The notes below the pieces were generated by a model, which saw nothing but the letters and a program-made list of their open reading frames with translations, was not told where the DNA came from and searched no databases. From Pyrrhoderma lamaoense (taxonomy: Eukaryota > Basidiomycota > Agaricomycetes > Hymenochaetales > Hymenochaetaceae), in contig NBAZ01000058.1 of assembly GCA_002794735.1 (NCBI GenBank), positions 1 through 31,469 of the forward strand: a stretch of DNA of 31,469 nt, written 5' to 3'. Positions 19,994 through 31,469 of the stretch are shown one piece after another. Position 1 is the first letter of the stretch. Every line of letters begins with the position of its first letter. Made by a program: the position numbers and the translations under genes.

Positions 19994-22399
19994 ATAGTTA
20001 TCTAGGTAATATTTTACATGTTTATTATATAAGCTAGGAATAGGTGGGACGACATGTATTATAGACTAACTATTACACGTCGCGTAGAAATTTGTTGACA
20101 TGCCGTGATTGCATGTGATTATCTCATCGTCGATCATATTCCATATTCGTATCGATAGATCAAATGATCCCGAAGCGAAATGATTTTCATTGGATGAAAA
20201 TGCAACTGACGTAACCGAATCAGAATGTCCTTCTAAAGGACCCTTGATTAAATCTCCGCTTTCCGTATTCCACACACACACTGTGTTATCGTCGTAGCCG
20301 GAGACAAGAAACTTTCCTGTTTTCGGTGAAATCGCAATTGCACTGATTGATGCACTTTTTTGTCCGTTAAACTCTGAGCCAGTCAGCGTCACACCTTTTG
20401 CAACGTTCCAGACTCTGATTGTTCGATCATCTGACGCAGAGGCGAAGTGCTTACCGTCAGGTGCGAATGAAATAGAATAAACTACTCCAGTATGGCCTTC
20501 AAATCTCTTTGGAGGAGCATCACTGGCTTCCGCATTCCATAGTCTTACTATCCCATCACGAGATCCCGACAAAATATGTTTGCCGTCATTAGAATACTCG
20601 ATTGAAAATACACAGCGCATGCCGTCTCCACGGAGTGTATGCAAGACACTGCCGGTCGTTACTTCCCATACACGAATAGTGCTATCCCTGGACCCCGATG
20701 CAACTCGCTCGCTGTCTGGAGAAAATGATAGGGAGAAGACTTGGCCCGGGAGACCTTTGAGTGGGCCGGAGATCACCTTTCTGCTTTGTACGTCCCAGAC
20801 AATGATAGTTTTATCCATCGATCCAGACGCAAGATAGCGTTCATTGGGCGAAAACACGACACAAATCACAGCTTTAGAATGTCCTTTTAGCGGTACTCCG
20901 ACTGGTGCACCACTCTCGGCACTCCACAGCCTGATAGTTTTATCACCAGAACCCGATGCTATGAACTTCCCGTCTCCTGAAAACGCAACGGAATATACCC
21001 CTTTGAATGGCCGGTCAGTGGCCTAGGTCACGCTCCCCAGTAAATGCATTCCATATCTTCACTGTCTTATCCTCAGACCCGGACGCAATATACTTCCCAT
21101 CTGCAGAGTACACGACACCCGGGTGCAATTTGTAGACATCTCAAGTGGGTTGAGAAGTGTTCTGCCACTTATTGCATCCCATACAATAACCCCCGCTTCG
21201 GTTGCCGATGCAATTCGTTCACCATCAGGGGAGTATGAAATAGAAAAGACATCCCTATCAGCATATATTCGCCTGGTTACATGCCATTTGGGGCTTGTTT
21301 CCAACATACTCGACCCGTGTCAGTGATTGCGCTCGCTTAGCGTAATGTTCAGCGACGATGGAATCCTCTCTCAATAACGGGAGGAATGACATGTACAAAT
21401 GGGGGGTACTTTGGGAGATAGGTTCTATGAATGTTGAGGAGCTGATCGTGAGCATCTTGGAGAAATGCAGACAGCTGCGAGTGTTTGTCCTGTATAGATG
21501 TTAGTTCGAACCCTGGATTAGTCTAGAATAACTTACCCCTATCCAGTTAATGTATTCTCGAGAGATTGCAAGAGGAAAGAGTGTAGCGAGCCTGTGAGGC
21601 TGAGGACCTCGACCCAATTACAGTAACCGGTTAAGTGCGAAAGATGCAAGCTGATTGCATAGATTCTCAGAATAAGGGACCTCTCGCAGATGGGTAGCCC
21701 AATGGCGACAGGCGTATAATAGCGAGGTAGATATATTCTCTTTTACACGATCCTCAGATTATCCACGTCTTTATTCAGCTTGTACGATGTCTGCAAGCCC
21801 ACAGATGTGAATCGAAGTCCCTCCATCAACTCGAAACATCGCAGTGAAATGCGTGCCTTCTCTCTTTTCCTCGTTAATGAACCATGCCTTTCCACACGCC
21901 TCTTCCGAAATCAAGTAGTCGTATAGTGAAGTATGGTACAAGCGAACTGGCTCGTTAGGCCCAAACGCGACTAATGAACGAAGACATTCGAGATTGCTTT
22001 GTGTCGTTCCATCATCGAGATCCATCATTGTATCTATAGACGCTATTGTTAGCTTGCTCCTTGCCAAACAGGACCAGAGAAACACTCTCGGAAGTCTCTT
22101 CCCGTCCCATCATCCCAATCAAGAGAATTTTCAAGTGCAGTCGCGTACAAATGTCCGAGCGATAACGATTTGTGGTTTACCAGTCGCTTCAGTTCACCAG
22201 CCTTATTTTGTTTTTTGCTTTCGATGAGTCGCACAGCTGTTGCGCCCATATAACACAGCCACCTGCGGCATCGCCCAAGGCCTTCATACTTTCGTCCCAT
22301 GGCCAGCTAGGGTCTACTATTATTCTAACCCTTTGCTTTTAAGTCCCAAGTTTAGTTTGATGTACTTTAGGACGTCCCCCTTGGCATTGTTTGACTCGT

Positions 22400-22995
22400 G
22401 ATCCAAATGTATGTGGCGTGTCATCAGTTGTTCGAGCTCCGATTCTGAAACAATATCCTCCTCTGGTCGACTAGTGATAAGAAAGCGGTAGTTGGGGTGG
22501 GCTAGCGTCTGCAGTTTCTCTTATCAGTCTGATATATGGGCTTCCGTGTCTCTCTGTTTTCCACACTCGTCCAGAGCATCGAGGACTATGAGAATGTTTC
22601 CTCTTTCTTCGCCTTCCTCTGTTATCGCATGAAGCGGGTCGAATAGCAAGATCTCGAAGGCCCTTTCTGTGTAACAGAGGTTATATCATTTGCATTAAGC
22701 TGAGCCTTGATGGCTTCGGCAGTTTCTTGATTTCGGCAGGCTAGATCGTATACAATAGTACGGAAGATAAATGTAGGGTCGCTTTTGTCTCTCAGAAAGT
22801 ATAGATGGGATCCAAGTTGACCCTTCCTTTGAAAAAACTTCTGCAATGGTCGTAGCGATCGTACTCTTGCCTGTTCCAGCACGTCCAGAATGAAGAAAAC
22901 ATTAGGTACATTTTATCTTGTACCCACTCCTCTACTTCTTTTAATAGCTCTATGCGTGTTCCTTCTAGACATCTTGACGATCACGTCCACTCTCA
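22400..22995 (-). other. NACHT NTPase domain of copy A
   Basis: The segment CLEGTRIELLKEVEEWV leads into Walker A GRAGTGKSTIATTIAE, then GQLGSHLYFLRDKSDP, TIVYDLACRN and Walker B VLDALDEC, the canonical order for fungal NACHT proteins. The frame changes right after Walker A at the A run 22832-22837 and again at 22657-22658. All nucleotide-binding residues are intact. Confidence 0.85.
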
Positions 22996-23954
22996 TGCTT
23001 TGGTTGCAGCTTTCTTCTCCAACTCTGAAGTAAGTAACTAGATAAACATCGTATCACTAGGTCCTCAAGTTCTAAGCTTACCCATTTTAAGTGCCCTAAT
23101 TTGTGCCTCAATTGATACCCTGCCTCTCAAAGGCCGATATCATATCAGTCTTCAAACTTTGTTAGTGTACCCTCCAAGTCTTCTATTGCGACTTTCTTGT
23201 TCTTGCAAAGAGCGCGTACTAGTAGAAATATATCATCCAATCAACCTACGAGCCATGTCACCCTCGTACCTAACTTACCTACAAAACTCCTCCGCGCATA
23301 ATCTTGAAGAAGGGTGCTGCATTGTGTAATGAAGTCGATAAGAGCTCTCGGTCAAAATCGAAAGCAAGGATCCAGATGGGTTTGCGAAAATGGAAGTTTC
23401 CTTGATTTATCAGGAACAAATTCATCAGGGTCTTTACAAGATCCTTAACTCGCTTGTCAGTTCTGGGTTGTTCAGCGATGATCTGCAAGAAATAAGTTTC
23501 TCATTTTAATACGTCCCACTAAAGGACTTACTTTATGAACGCTGTCGTTATGCACCATACTAACTTCAGGTATGGGCTTGCCTGTGCGTGTTCCAATCAC
23601 ATTAGAATATAGTCAGTAATAACTTTGAAAATACTCACGTTTGCTATGCCGTCACCGAACTCACAAAAGCAGTTATAGTATAACCTACTTCTACTAACGA
23701 CCGGCATGCCTTGCTTTCAGCTACGCACTTCGCCGTATCGAAAATTGCATTGACATTCTCCACAAAATTACCATGGCTAGAAGGATGGATGTCGAGAGGG
23801 GCGTGAGCAAGATTTATAAGTGTCATCTCTGCGTTCTTCATTTTGTCCGATGGTTGAAGACATTAGAAACATAGCATATGATCCTGACTTTGATTGTAGG
23901 GGATGCGAACATCTATTTTGCTTCAGTTATTGTTTGTGAGAGAAATACTAATTT

Positions 23955-24357
23955 GCTCTTACCTTCACCGTCCTCCCTAGTAGTTCTTCCAATGAGCATT
24001 CTTTACTTCCAATACTAGTATCTATCAGACCCTCCTTCATCAGCTGATTGTGAACCTATTCTCAATATCCGAGCATGTACATGCACTTGACCGCAAAATG
24101 TCATTTTCAGCTTCAAGAATTGAAATAAACAGATGACGGGTAGCGTACATGGGAAAGTCTCATTCCACTCGGGCGGTAATCTATTTACAGAGTAGTTCTA
24201 CAACTTTCATCTCCAAACGAGATCTTGACATATAGCTCTGGTGCTTTTGATTCCCGGGAACAGTTAGTCTGATCGTGATACTAAAGGAGATTGTCAATCA
24301 TGTAAGGACTATTTGAAGTATTCGAAACGAACCTCGAAGGGTGTAAAATTTTGACAT
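23955..24357 (-). other. N-terminal C2-like domain of copy A
   Basis: Conceptual translation across short frame breaks and one possible intron shows ITIRLTVPG, SKAPELYVKISFGDESC, LPPEWNETF, ISILEAENDIL and SLEELLGR. This order of strands resembles a C2 domain (the polarised YVKI... and PxWNETF motifs are typical). C2 domains bind phospholipid, often with calcium; whether this one keeps the calcium ligands cannot be judged. Confidence 0.6.
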
Positions 24358-24769
24358 AGCTCGTACACTAGCTTTCTTGTGTGAGAGGGTACAACTGCGA
24401 GGTGCAAAGTGAATGAGGTTAAGCACAAAGGGGATGGGGGAACCTTATGCTGTTACAACTCCAGCGTCAAAGCTGATGACAGAGTGACAGGAGCCACCTG
24501 TTGATACTTATTATAAAAACAGCATGGAATGGTTTATTTGTGAACGTGTGATGTTGGTCTAAGGGTTGTAATCGTCCGATATGGGAAAGCGATGCTCAAG
24601 AGATTATTCATTTTAGGCGACCATGTGTTCATACTAGAAGCTATACATGATGCCGAGATACGACTTGATGCGTTATATACTGAGCTTATAGTTCAAACTT
24701 ATGAAGTCGCATCTGTCTGAGCAGTCATAGAGGTAGCAGCAAACTTTTGAGGAATTCAGTTCTCAACGG

Positions 24770-24970
24770 AAATCTAATTGTGAGAACCCGCGTCTATTCA
24801 TAGAGCTTGTTATACAGCTCCTATCGTCGACCGGAACTTCCATGTATGATACGGTGCTTTTGATTTCCCGCTCAAGTAGCTAAGTCCAATCGTATCATTA
24901 AAGAAAGGAGACAGATCAATGAGCTAACGCGAGATTCGAAGGAATAAAACAGTGAATAGTTAATACTCTG
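24770..24970 (-). pseudogene. Decayed C2-exon fragment of another NLR copy
   Basis: Resembles the copy A C2 exon at 24230-24310: both carry GTGCTTTTGATT on the plus strand, encoding a SKAP segment on minus, followed by a (G/D)D.SC.T-like stretch. In-frame stops interrupt it and no NACHT follows before copy A begins. Best read as the 5' relic of a lost tandem copy. Confidence 0.5.
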
Positions 24971-27109
24971 GCTTGATTAGAGGGAAGGTAGAGGGACAAG
25001 CTTTGAAAAGGAGGGAGGTTAGAATCTACATTGATCAGTTTGCCTCGAGGCATGCTTGATGGACATCACCAAATAATAGTAAAATAGAAAATTTTGGAAG
25101 CAGGTGATTTGGATCAAACAGAATCAAACACGCCGGGCTAGGCAGTCAAAAGATGTTCAGGTGATTGAATCATTGATGCACGCATGTAAAGCGAGCTTCA
25201 ATCGGGTTTATTTTATTACTAGTACTATTCGTGAGTATAAATACTTATTACTACTTTAACTCTCAAACCTTAACAACACGTGCATTTCCTTACTTTCAGT
25301 GTAGCAAATCAAGTGCTGTTGTACGTGCCTTCATCTTCTCACACTCATAGCCTGCTCTCGTACTACTATATTTCGATTTGGACTGACCTCTGAGTAACTC
25401 CGTTTAGGACCAGCTAAGTAGATAGAACAGCCGTAATGTATCTATAATACACTCTCTAACTCACCCGGAGTGTCCACTACGTTTCTACTCTTTCTACTAG
25501 TTTTGGAATTCTCAGCTTGCCCCTAGGTCTCTATCTTTCTCCACACTTTGGCTAAGTTATTAGCACTTCAGCTGAAGTTGAATTTCTTGGTTTTTTAGCA
25601 CTCAAAACTGAGCCAGAGTATCGTGTCTGGAGTAGGCAGGCTCTGAACCCAAGTACTCGCCGCTAATACGACTAAAGGTCCAATTTCGACCTAAACTTAA
25701 GTTTTCATATTGTCCATAGGCTCGAATCAGCCAGCATTAATGTATCAAGCAACGTTGATCTGGAGCTCGCAACAGTCAAGATATACAATTTAATGGGTAT
25801 TGTACTGCTGAAGAAGTAACGACGAAGCGTACTTTTCTCATAATAAGCTGCTATTGCATTTTTAGAGCGTGAAGGAGGTTGCCAACAAAGAGATCAATCA
25901 TGGAAAGAGATTGATTGAGACACGAAAAAGATAGAAAGATTGATAGAATTACTAATGGAGTATTGTGATGAGTGATGAAAGTAGTTATTGATTCATAATC
26001 TAGTTTGTTGTTATTCAAATTTAAATAACTATGATTGCTCTAGTATGCGATTTTGAAAATAGTACATGTACATTCGCATTGGTGTATCTTCCAAATTTTG
26101 TCTATAGAGTTTACCTCCGCTGCGTATCTATCACTATAGCAGCTCAGTTACTTAAACTATACTTGTGCCGAGCAAGACTATTTTCACTATCTTCATACAG
26201 ACCAGGATGGAATGCACCCTAATCCCGAAGTTACAGATTTGTTTACTGATATTGCTCTATCAACTAGAGGCTGCTCACTTTGGAGACCTGCTGTAGTACG
26301 ACCAGGTGTGAAAAATACAATTCCCTCGTATCATCAGGGCCGTGAGAGTGCACTGAGTCTAAAGAGCTTGCCGAGCTCTACCTGTTATCGAACCTAGCTC
26401 CAGATAATTCAGTACAGAGTGGTAGACAATCAAGGGAGAACAGAAAACGTTACTGGAGCTCCTGCTGACGTCTCGAGCTCAGTTACGTTGCCGTTGAAAT
26501 TGCACATCCTGGTTCAAACTTTCTCTCACATATCCGATTCTATTTTCTATTTCCTTTTTTTTTCAAAACTATTTATGAGTTGTGAGGGTATCGGAAGAGC
26601 CTGAACTCAGACACGCAATGCTGTTACATAGTCCACAAGAGCCGCTAAATAGCGGTACTGGGCAGCTCTGTAGTTACATTGTATATAGCTGATAGTAAAA
26701 CTGTATTTTAAGGAGATATATCTGAGGTGAAAAAGCATTTAATGCGTAATACTATACTTTGAACTTTGAAGACGATAATACGAGTCAGAAAGGAAGAGGC
26801 ATAAGATAGTGCTTTGAATTAACTACTTGTATAACTAATTCGTGAATCTGTCCGTATCTTCTTATCAAAACTCCAAGCTCCAGAGACAACCTGGACTGGA
26901 ATACTTGAGAGCTCGTATGTGCTTTCGAAGACAGCTATATGGAGAAAAGAGCTTTGGAACTTCCTTAGATTCGTCGAAATAGCGATGGATATTAGTCACA
27001 GTCTATGTGAATGATAAGAAGCGAGCAATATAAGCATAGATAGATAAAGTAATTAACAAAAATTGCGATAGTGTGTACAATGCGATGGGATAGATAAGCA
27101 CGGCTATTG
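24971..27109. other. Intergenic stretch within NLR cluster, no gene recognised
   Basis: AT-rich sequence with only short, unconvincing open frames. It contains a segment (25725-25870) related to 28018-28160, a plus-strand TATAAATA motif near 25237 and a short palindrome CCGCTAAATAGCGG near 26642. The part next to 27110 is probably the 3' flank of copy C. No conserved protein, tRNA or rRNA was recognised. Confidence 0.5.
25725..25870. repeat. Dispersed repeat unit 1, related to 28018-28160
   Basis: Shares an ordered set of blocks with the second unit, including AAGCAAC.TTGATCT, GAAGCGTA and ATAATAAG.TGCTA, at roughly two-thirds identity by eye. Its position outside coding parts of the NLR copies suggests duplicated flanking sequence. 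Confidence 0.5.
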
Positions 27110-27960
27110 TTATGTATAAATAATAATTTGTAATACTACGAGGAGCAGTATTGGGGGAAACAGCAGTCCATTGATCAACTCGATAGACTGAAGAGTCCAA
27201 ACAGGTTGAAAAAGCGTGTACTCAGAATGCGTGTCCCATATACGAGGAGTGACGGAGATCTGGAGGAATCCACATGAGTAGCTTCTTGTTTCTTCCAGTG
27301 AGCCATCCATTATCTTCAAGACGCATTCTTCCGCTTCTGATTCGACATCTACTGACCAAAAATGAATTACTCCATCTTCAGAGCTCGAAGAAAAATTGAT
27401 ATGCTTATTGTCAGACGAAGAGAAGGATGCGACACAATTGACTTTTGATGAAACATGGATTGGGAGAAGAGAGCGCCAGTCGATCTTTATATCCCGAGAC
27501 AGCATATGGCCATCGTTGGAGTGAGTGATAGAGTAAACATGACCAGCATGTACATCAAAGGTAGAGAGTGGGTCACCATTGGAAGCATCCAACTACGAGC
27601 AGTCTTATCGGCTGATCCAGAGTCAATCTTCATTCAGTCGGGAGAGTAAGAAACTGAGTAAACACCACTTTGTGCCCAGTGAAGGGTTTTGTTGCCAGCG
27701 AACCACTTTCGACATTCCTTACATAAATTGATCCGTCTCCAGAGCCCGAAGCAAGATGCTTACATCAGGAGAAATGCGACTCCGTGTCTGATAATTGTTC
27801 CTTCCCGAACATGATCAACGAAAATAATCTTGAGGAATCCTTTTCATATCTTCACCCAATCAAGTGAGCCTCGAATGTCGTTGTGTGCAATTCACCAAGT
27901 GATAATGATTCAGTGTTGACCAAACGCTTCCAATACAGACCGATAACTATGTTACACTAG
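27110..27960 (-). pseudogene. NLR copy C: internally deleted WD40 remnant
   Basis: At its 5' side (about 27960-27890) is a fragment of the STAND helical region (KRLVN.ESLSLGELHTTTFE, compare KRLVNHKSLSLGHLYATALE in copy A). It passes almost directly into late WD40 repeats (IESGSLATKPFTGHK-like, then HAGHVYSITHSNDGH) and the C-terminal tail (MDGSLEETRSY ... WDTHSEYTLFQPVW) that parallels copy B. NACHT and most WD40 repeats are missing, with in-frame stops and shifts. A large internal deletion is the simplest reading. Confidence 0.65.
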
Positions 27961-28602
27961 TAATGTCAGGTATATTTCTGCATTCTACATTTCTGGCTTT
28001 CTTTCATTATCATCTGTCCACGTGCAAATGAATTAAGCAACCTTGATCTTGGACTACGCAGTAATCAAGGCACACAATCAATGGATGTAAAAGCTCTCCT
28101 CGAATATTAGTAGTGAAGCGTAGAAAGCTTATAATAAGTTGCTAACACACTCTGAAGTGCAAGTGAAGTTAGTGATAAATAAAAAAGCATGTAAAGAGGT
28201 TGACTAGATATATGGATAGTTATCTGAACTTTTCTTATGATGGGTAGAAAGGTGGAGACATGATAAAGAGTGATAAGATTTATACGACCATGCATAGCGT
28301 CAGCAAATAATATATCATCCAATAACTTGCGAGACGAGCTATAGACTACTCAGATTCGAGTTCTCCTGAGAAGTATTGATACATAAGTGCGGACCAATTG
28401 AATGACGAAAGGGCTAGTAGAGACACAAAGAGAAGGACATTGAGTGCAATCGAGGAAGAGGATAATAGAAGGAGTACATGTATACATTGGTATCATATTT
28501 GATGCTACTCCAGTACTAAAACAGAAAAATGGCGCAAGCACAAAAGTGTAGGTTAAGAAAACATAGTAAGATATAAATAATGATGCGGATAATCTCGTAA
28601 GA
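27961..28602. other. Spacer between NLR copies C and B
   Basis: AT-rich spacer containing the second unit of the dispersed repeat. Small open frames here are low-complexity and hydrophobic by base composition; none is supported as a gene. Confidence 0.5.
28018..28160. repeat. Dispersed repeat unit 2, related to 25725-25870
   Basis: Second copy of the diverged flanking repeat, lying just upstream (minus sense) of copy C. Shared blocks are given under unit 1. Confidence 0.5.
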
Positions 28603-31469
28603 TTAAGGAAGGATTTTACGAGATACATAGATCAGGAGAAGAAAACAAGCAGTCACTGGTCGCCTTGATTGGCTGAAAGATACAATTTTGTTGAAAATCG
28701 TGTATTTAGTGTGCGAATGCACGGCCCATGGACGAGTGAATGACGAAGGTCTGGGGAATCCATATGAGATATTTGCCGTTGTTTCCGTTAGCCAACCATC
28801 ATCTTCCAGACGCCATTTCTTCCCTTCTTCCTCGATATGTACAGACCAGATATGGATTACTCCATCCTTCGATCAGAGGCAAATTTGATATATCCACTAT
28901 CAGACGTAGGGAAGACAGCGATATGGTAGACAGGTGATGAAACGCGGACTGAAAGAAGAGATCGCCGTAGACACGTTCCATACGCAGATAGTTTTATCAG
29001 CAGAGCCGGAGATTATCCACTTTCCATCGGGAGAAAAGCACACAGAGTAAACTCTGTTCGTATGACCTGTTATTGACCATACGCTGCTTGGCCAGTTTCA
29101 GCATTCCAGACTCGTATTGTTCTGTCATTAGATGCAGAGACAACATATGATCCGTCAGGGGAGTAGGTGACAGAGTTGACATAGCCAGAATGACTTCAAA
29201 AGTGGAAAGTAGACTGCTATTGGAAACATTCCAGATACGGACAGTTTTGTCGTCTGAACCGGAGACAATCTTCTTTCCGTCAGGAGAATAACAGACTGAG
29301 AGTAGCCAGCCTGTATATCCAGTGAACGGCCAAATGCTAATGTGCCACTTTCGATATTCCACACTCGGATTGACCTATCGTGAGAGCCTGAAGCAAGATG
29401 CTTACCATCAGGAGAAAAAGCGAGTGAGCGAGTGTAATCGTTGCATGTGATAATTTCATCGTCGATCATATTCCATATCGTATCGATCTGTATGATCCCG
29501 AAGCGATGTGATTTCGTCGGGTAAAACGCGACTGACGTAACCGATCCAGACTGTTCTAATGCCTTTGATTAATCTCCGCTCTCCGTATTCCAGACACAGA
29601 CTGGGCCATCATCAGAGCTGGAGACAAGAAACTTTCCTGTTTGCGGTGAAATCGCAATCGCAAATATTGCACCTGTTTGTCCCGTAACCTCTGAATCCGC
29701 TAGTGTCACACCTCCTTCAACGTCCCAGACTCGGATCGTCCCATCTTCTGACGCAGAGGCAAAGTGCTTACTGTCAGGCGCGAATGAGACAGACCAAACG
29801 CTGTCTGTATGGCCTTCGAATCTTCTCGGACGAGCATCGCTGTCTTCTGCATTCCACATCCTCACTATTCTATCACTAGATCTCGACAAAATATGTTTGC
29901 CGTCACTAGAGAACGCAACCGAGAATACCTTGCCCATTCCGTCTCTAGGAAATGTACGTAATACATTGCCACTCGACACCTCCCATATATGAATCGTGTC
30001 ATCCCATGACCCTGATGCAATTCGCTCGCTGTCTGGAGAGAATGACAGGGAGTTGATTCCGTTTGAGTGGCCTTTGAATAGGTCGGAGTGCATCTTTCTG
30101 CTTTCTGCATCCATAAAATGATTGTACCATCCCTTGATCCCGATGCAATATAGCGTCCATTGGTGAGAACATGACACTCAACACAGCACTTGAGTGCCCT
30201 TCCAACGGTTCTCCAATTGGTGCACCACTCTCAGCATCCCACAGCCTAACAGTCTTATCATCAGAACCCGATGCTATGAGCTTTCCATCACCAGAAAACA
30301 CGACAGAAATGACCTTATCTAAATGACCGAGAAGTGGACCTAGAACACCTCACCAGTGATCGCATTCCATACCCGCACTGTCTTATCATAAGACCCTGAC
30401 GCAATATATTTTCCATCTGCAGAGTACGCAACACTTGTGATTGCTTGTGAATGTCCCTGAAGTGGACCGAGGAGTCGTCTGCCACTCACTACATCCCATA
30501 CCTCAACAACACCCTCTCTTGATCCCGATGCAAGTCGTTCACCATCAGGAGAGTATGAAATAGAATAGACCGACTACGAACATTTATTTGCCTGGTACAT
30601 GCCATTTTGGGCTTGTTTCCAACATACTCGACCCGTGGCAGTGATCGCGCTCGCTTGCTGTAGTGCTCGGCGACGATGGAGTTCCCTTCATTAACGGAGG
30701 AATGACATGTACAAATGGGGCTACTTTGGGAGATTGGTTCTATGAATCTAATAATGTGATAGTGGGGCATCTTGAAGGAACTCAGATGTAAGTGAGTGCT
30801 TGTCCTGCATAGATATCAGCTTAAACCATGATTGAATCCAGCAACACTTACTCCTATCCAGGTAATGGCATTCTCGAGCGATTGCAAAGGAAATCGTATA
30901 ACGGAGCCTGTCAGGCTGAGGACCTCAACCCAATACAGTAACCGATTGAACGCGAATAATTCGAGCTGTTTGCACAGATCCTCCGAGTATGGGGCCTCCC
31001 GCAGATGAGAAGCCCAATGACGACAGGCATATAGTAACGAGGCAGAGATGTTTATTTTTACTCGCCGCTCCACCCCAGGTACGTCCTTGTTCAGCCGGTA
31101 GGACGTCTCCAGATTACACATATTAAAATGAAGCTCTTCCATCACCTTGAAGCATCGCTTCGCAATATACAACTTCCCTTTATTCTCCTCAATAAACCAA
31201 GACTTTTCCTGCGCTCCATCCGAAGTAAGGTAATCGTATAGCGAGGTATGATACAAACGAACTGGTTCGTTAGCCCCGAACGCGACTAACGAACGCAGAC
31301 ATTCGAGAGTGTTTTGTGTCGTTCCATCACTGAGTCCCATCAACGTATCGATAGACATGGTTGTTAGCTGCTCCTTGCCAAACAGAACCAGCGAAAATAC
31401 TCTCGGAAGTCTCTTCTTGTTCCATCGTTCCAATCAAGAGAGTCTTCGAGTACAGTAGCGTACAAATGG
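28603..31469 (-). pseudogene. NLR copy B: NACHT-WD40 gene, frameshifted, continues past window
   Basis: Same family and orientation as copy A. From the right edge: STAND helical region (LPRVFSLVLFGKEQLT, LVAFGANEPVRLYHTSLYDYL) in one frame at 30816-31433, linker (EPISQSSPICTC), then about 13 WD40 repeats down to ~28990, most with SPDGK..ASGS.DKT.R.WN signatures. The C-terminal tail (LEDDGWLTETTANISYG) ends near 28603. It has about four repeats more than truncated copy A. Repeats fall in several frames, changing roughly every 100-300 bp by single-base shifts; several need one added base (for example in GEVF.GPL near 30350). NACHT and the N-terminus lie beyond the window. A pseudogene or an unpolished live gene; the sequence cannot decide. 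Confidence 0.75.

Larger units (their letters stand above)
20066..24357 (-). pseudogene. NLR copy A: C2-NACHT-WD40 gene, frameshifted and 3'-truncated
   Basis: A STAND/NLR-type gene of the fungal HET-E class, expected to act as a signalling NTPase whose WD40 repeats sense ligands. From the 5' end: C2-like exons (24357 to ~23955), N-terminal helical region (23841-23279, with GT...AG introns), NACHT (P-loop GRAGTGKST at 22860-22886; Walker B ILIVLDALDEC near 22565-22590), helical STAND region (22300-21771, LVAFGPNEPVRLYHTSLYDYL), then nine WD40 repeats (21307-20120) each ending xxVWN/D. The last repeat stops at EIITC; copy B continues with further repeats and a C-terminal tail, so copy A has lost its 3' end about 120 bp before the LTR. 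Many frame breaks occur; most traced ones need one added base in a short homopolymer (for example 22657-22658), so some may be consensus errors. The start at 24357 is tentative. Confidence 0.75.

Noticed and set aside
21508..21535. tRNA B-box-like GTTCGAACCC string
   Set aside because: No A box or cloverleaf around it, and it lies at an exon/intron part of NLR copy A that is aligned with copy B.
25200..25560. Possible solo LTR or promoter with TATAAATA near 25237
   Set aside because: No matching second copy, no clear TG...CA termini and no target duplication could be found by eye.
26212..26604. Short plus-strand frames in the NLR spacer
   Set aside because: Length and composition are ordinary for chance frames; no motif, intron pattern or family resemblance.
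20066..31469. RIP-like mutation as the cause of NLR decay
   Set aside because: The breaks are mostly single-base losses in short runs rather than C-to-T changes creating stops, and basidiomycetes of this type are not known for strong RIP.

Overview
The window looks like part of a nuclear chromosome of a filamentous basidiomycete, probably an Agaricomycete (no genus assigned). The genes carry many short introns of about 50-80 bp with GT...AG ends. The gene content fits as well: a NEDD4/Rsp5-type ubiquitin ligase, a Sec14-type lipid transfer protein, a Ran1-like kinase, NACHT-WD40 (fungal NLR) genes, a LINE and a chromodomain LTR retrotransposon.

Layout. 1-4.9 kb is conserved housekeeping sequence: a Sec14-like gene (minus strand) diverging from an intact 11-exon RSP5 orthologue (plus strand) over a short shared promoter. 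4.9-7.1 kb is AT-rich and holds two nested terminal-inverted-repeat elements, each flanked by TA. 7.1-8.7 kb is a Ran1-like kinase (minus) with one missing base in its glycine-rich loop and an intron in its 3' UTR. 9.18-13.46 kb is a LINE (minus) with an intact endonuclease/reverse transcriptase/RNase H ORF, a poly(A) tail, and only the 3' end of ORF1. 13.46-19.99 kb is a complete Ty3-type chromovirus (minus) with apparently identical 448-bp LTRs. 20.0-31.5 kb is a cluster of NACHT-WD40 genes or remnants, all on minus: copy A (20.07-24.36 kb, with an N-terminal C2 domain), a stray C2-exon fragment (24.8-25.0 kb), a strongly deleted copy C (27.1-28.0 kb) and copy B (28.6 kb to the window end).

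Main points of interest. (1) The LTR element carries the signature of Tf1/sushi-type self-priming: the first 11 nt of its predicted transcript are exactly complementary to the primer-binding site 2 nt after the 5' LTR. (2) Its 760-nt leader contains no ATG at all, yet part of it looks protein-coding, because a 60-bp repeat there differs only at synonymous positions. (3) Every reading-frame break traced in this young element is one base too few in a homopolymer, and so is the break in the kinase. This points to consensus error rather than decay and warns against calling these genes dead. (4) The element has no target-site duplication and joins a cut-off LINE to a cut-off NLR gene, suggesting recombination between element copies. 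(5) The NLR cluster has C2-NACHT-WD40 architecture with copies at graded stages of loss.
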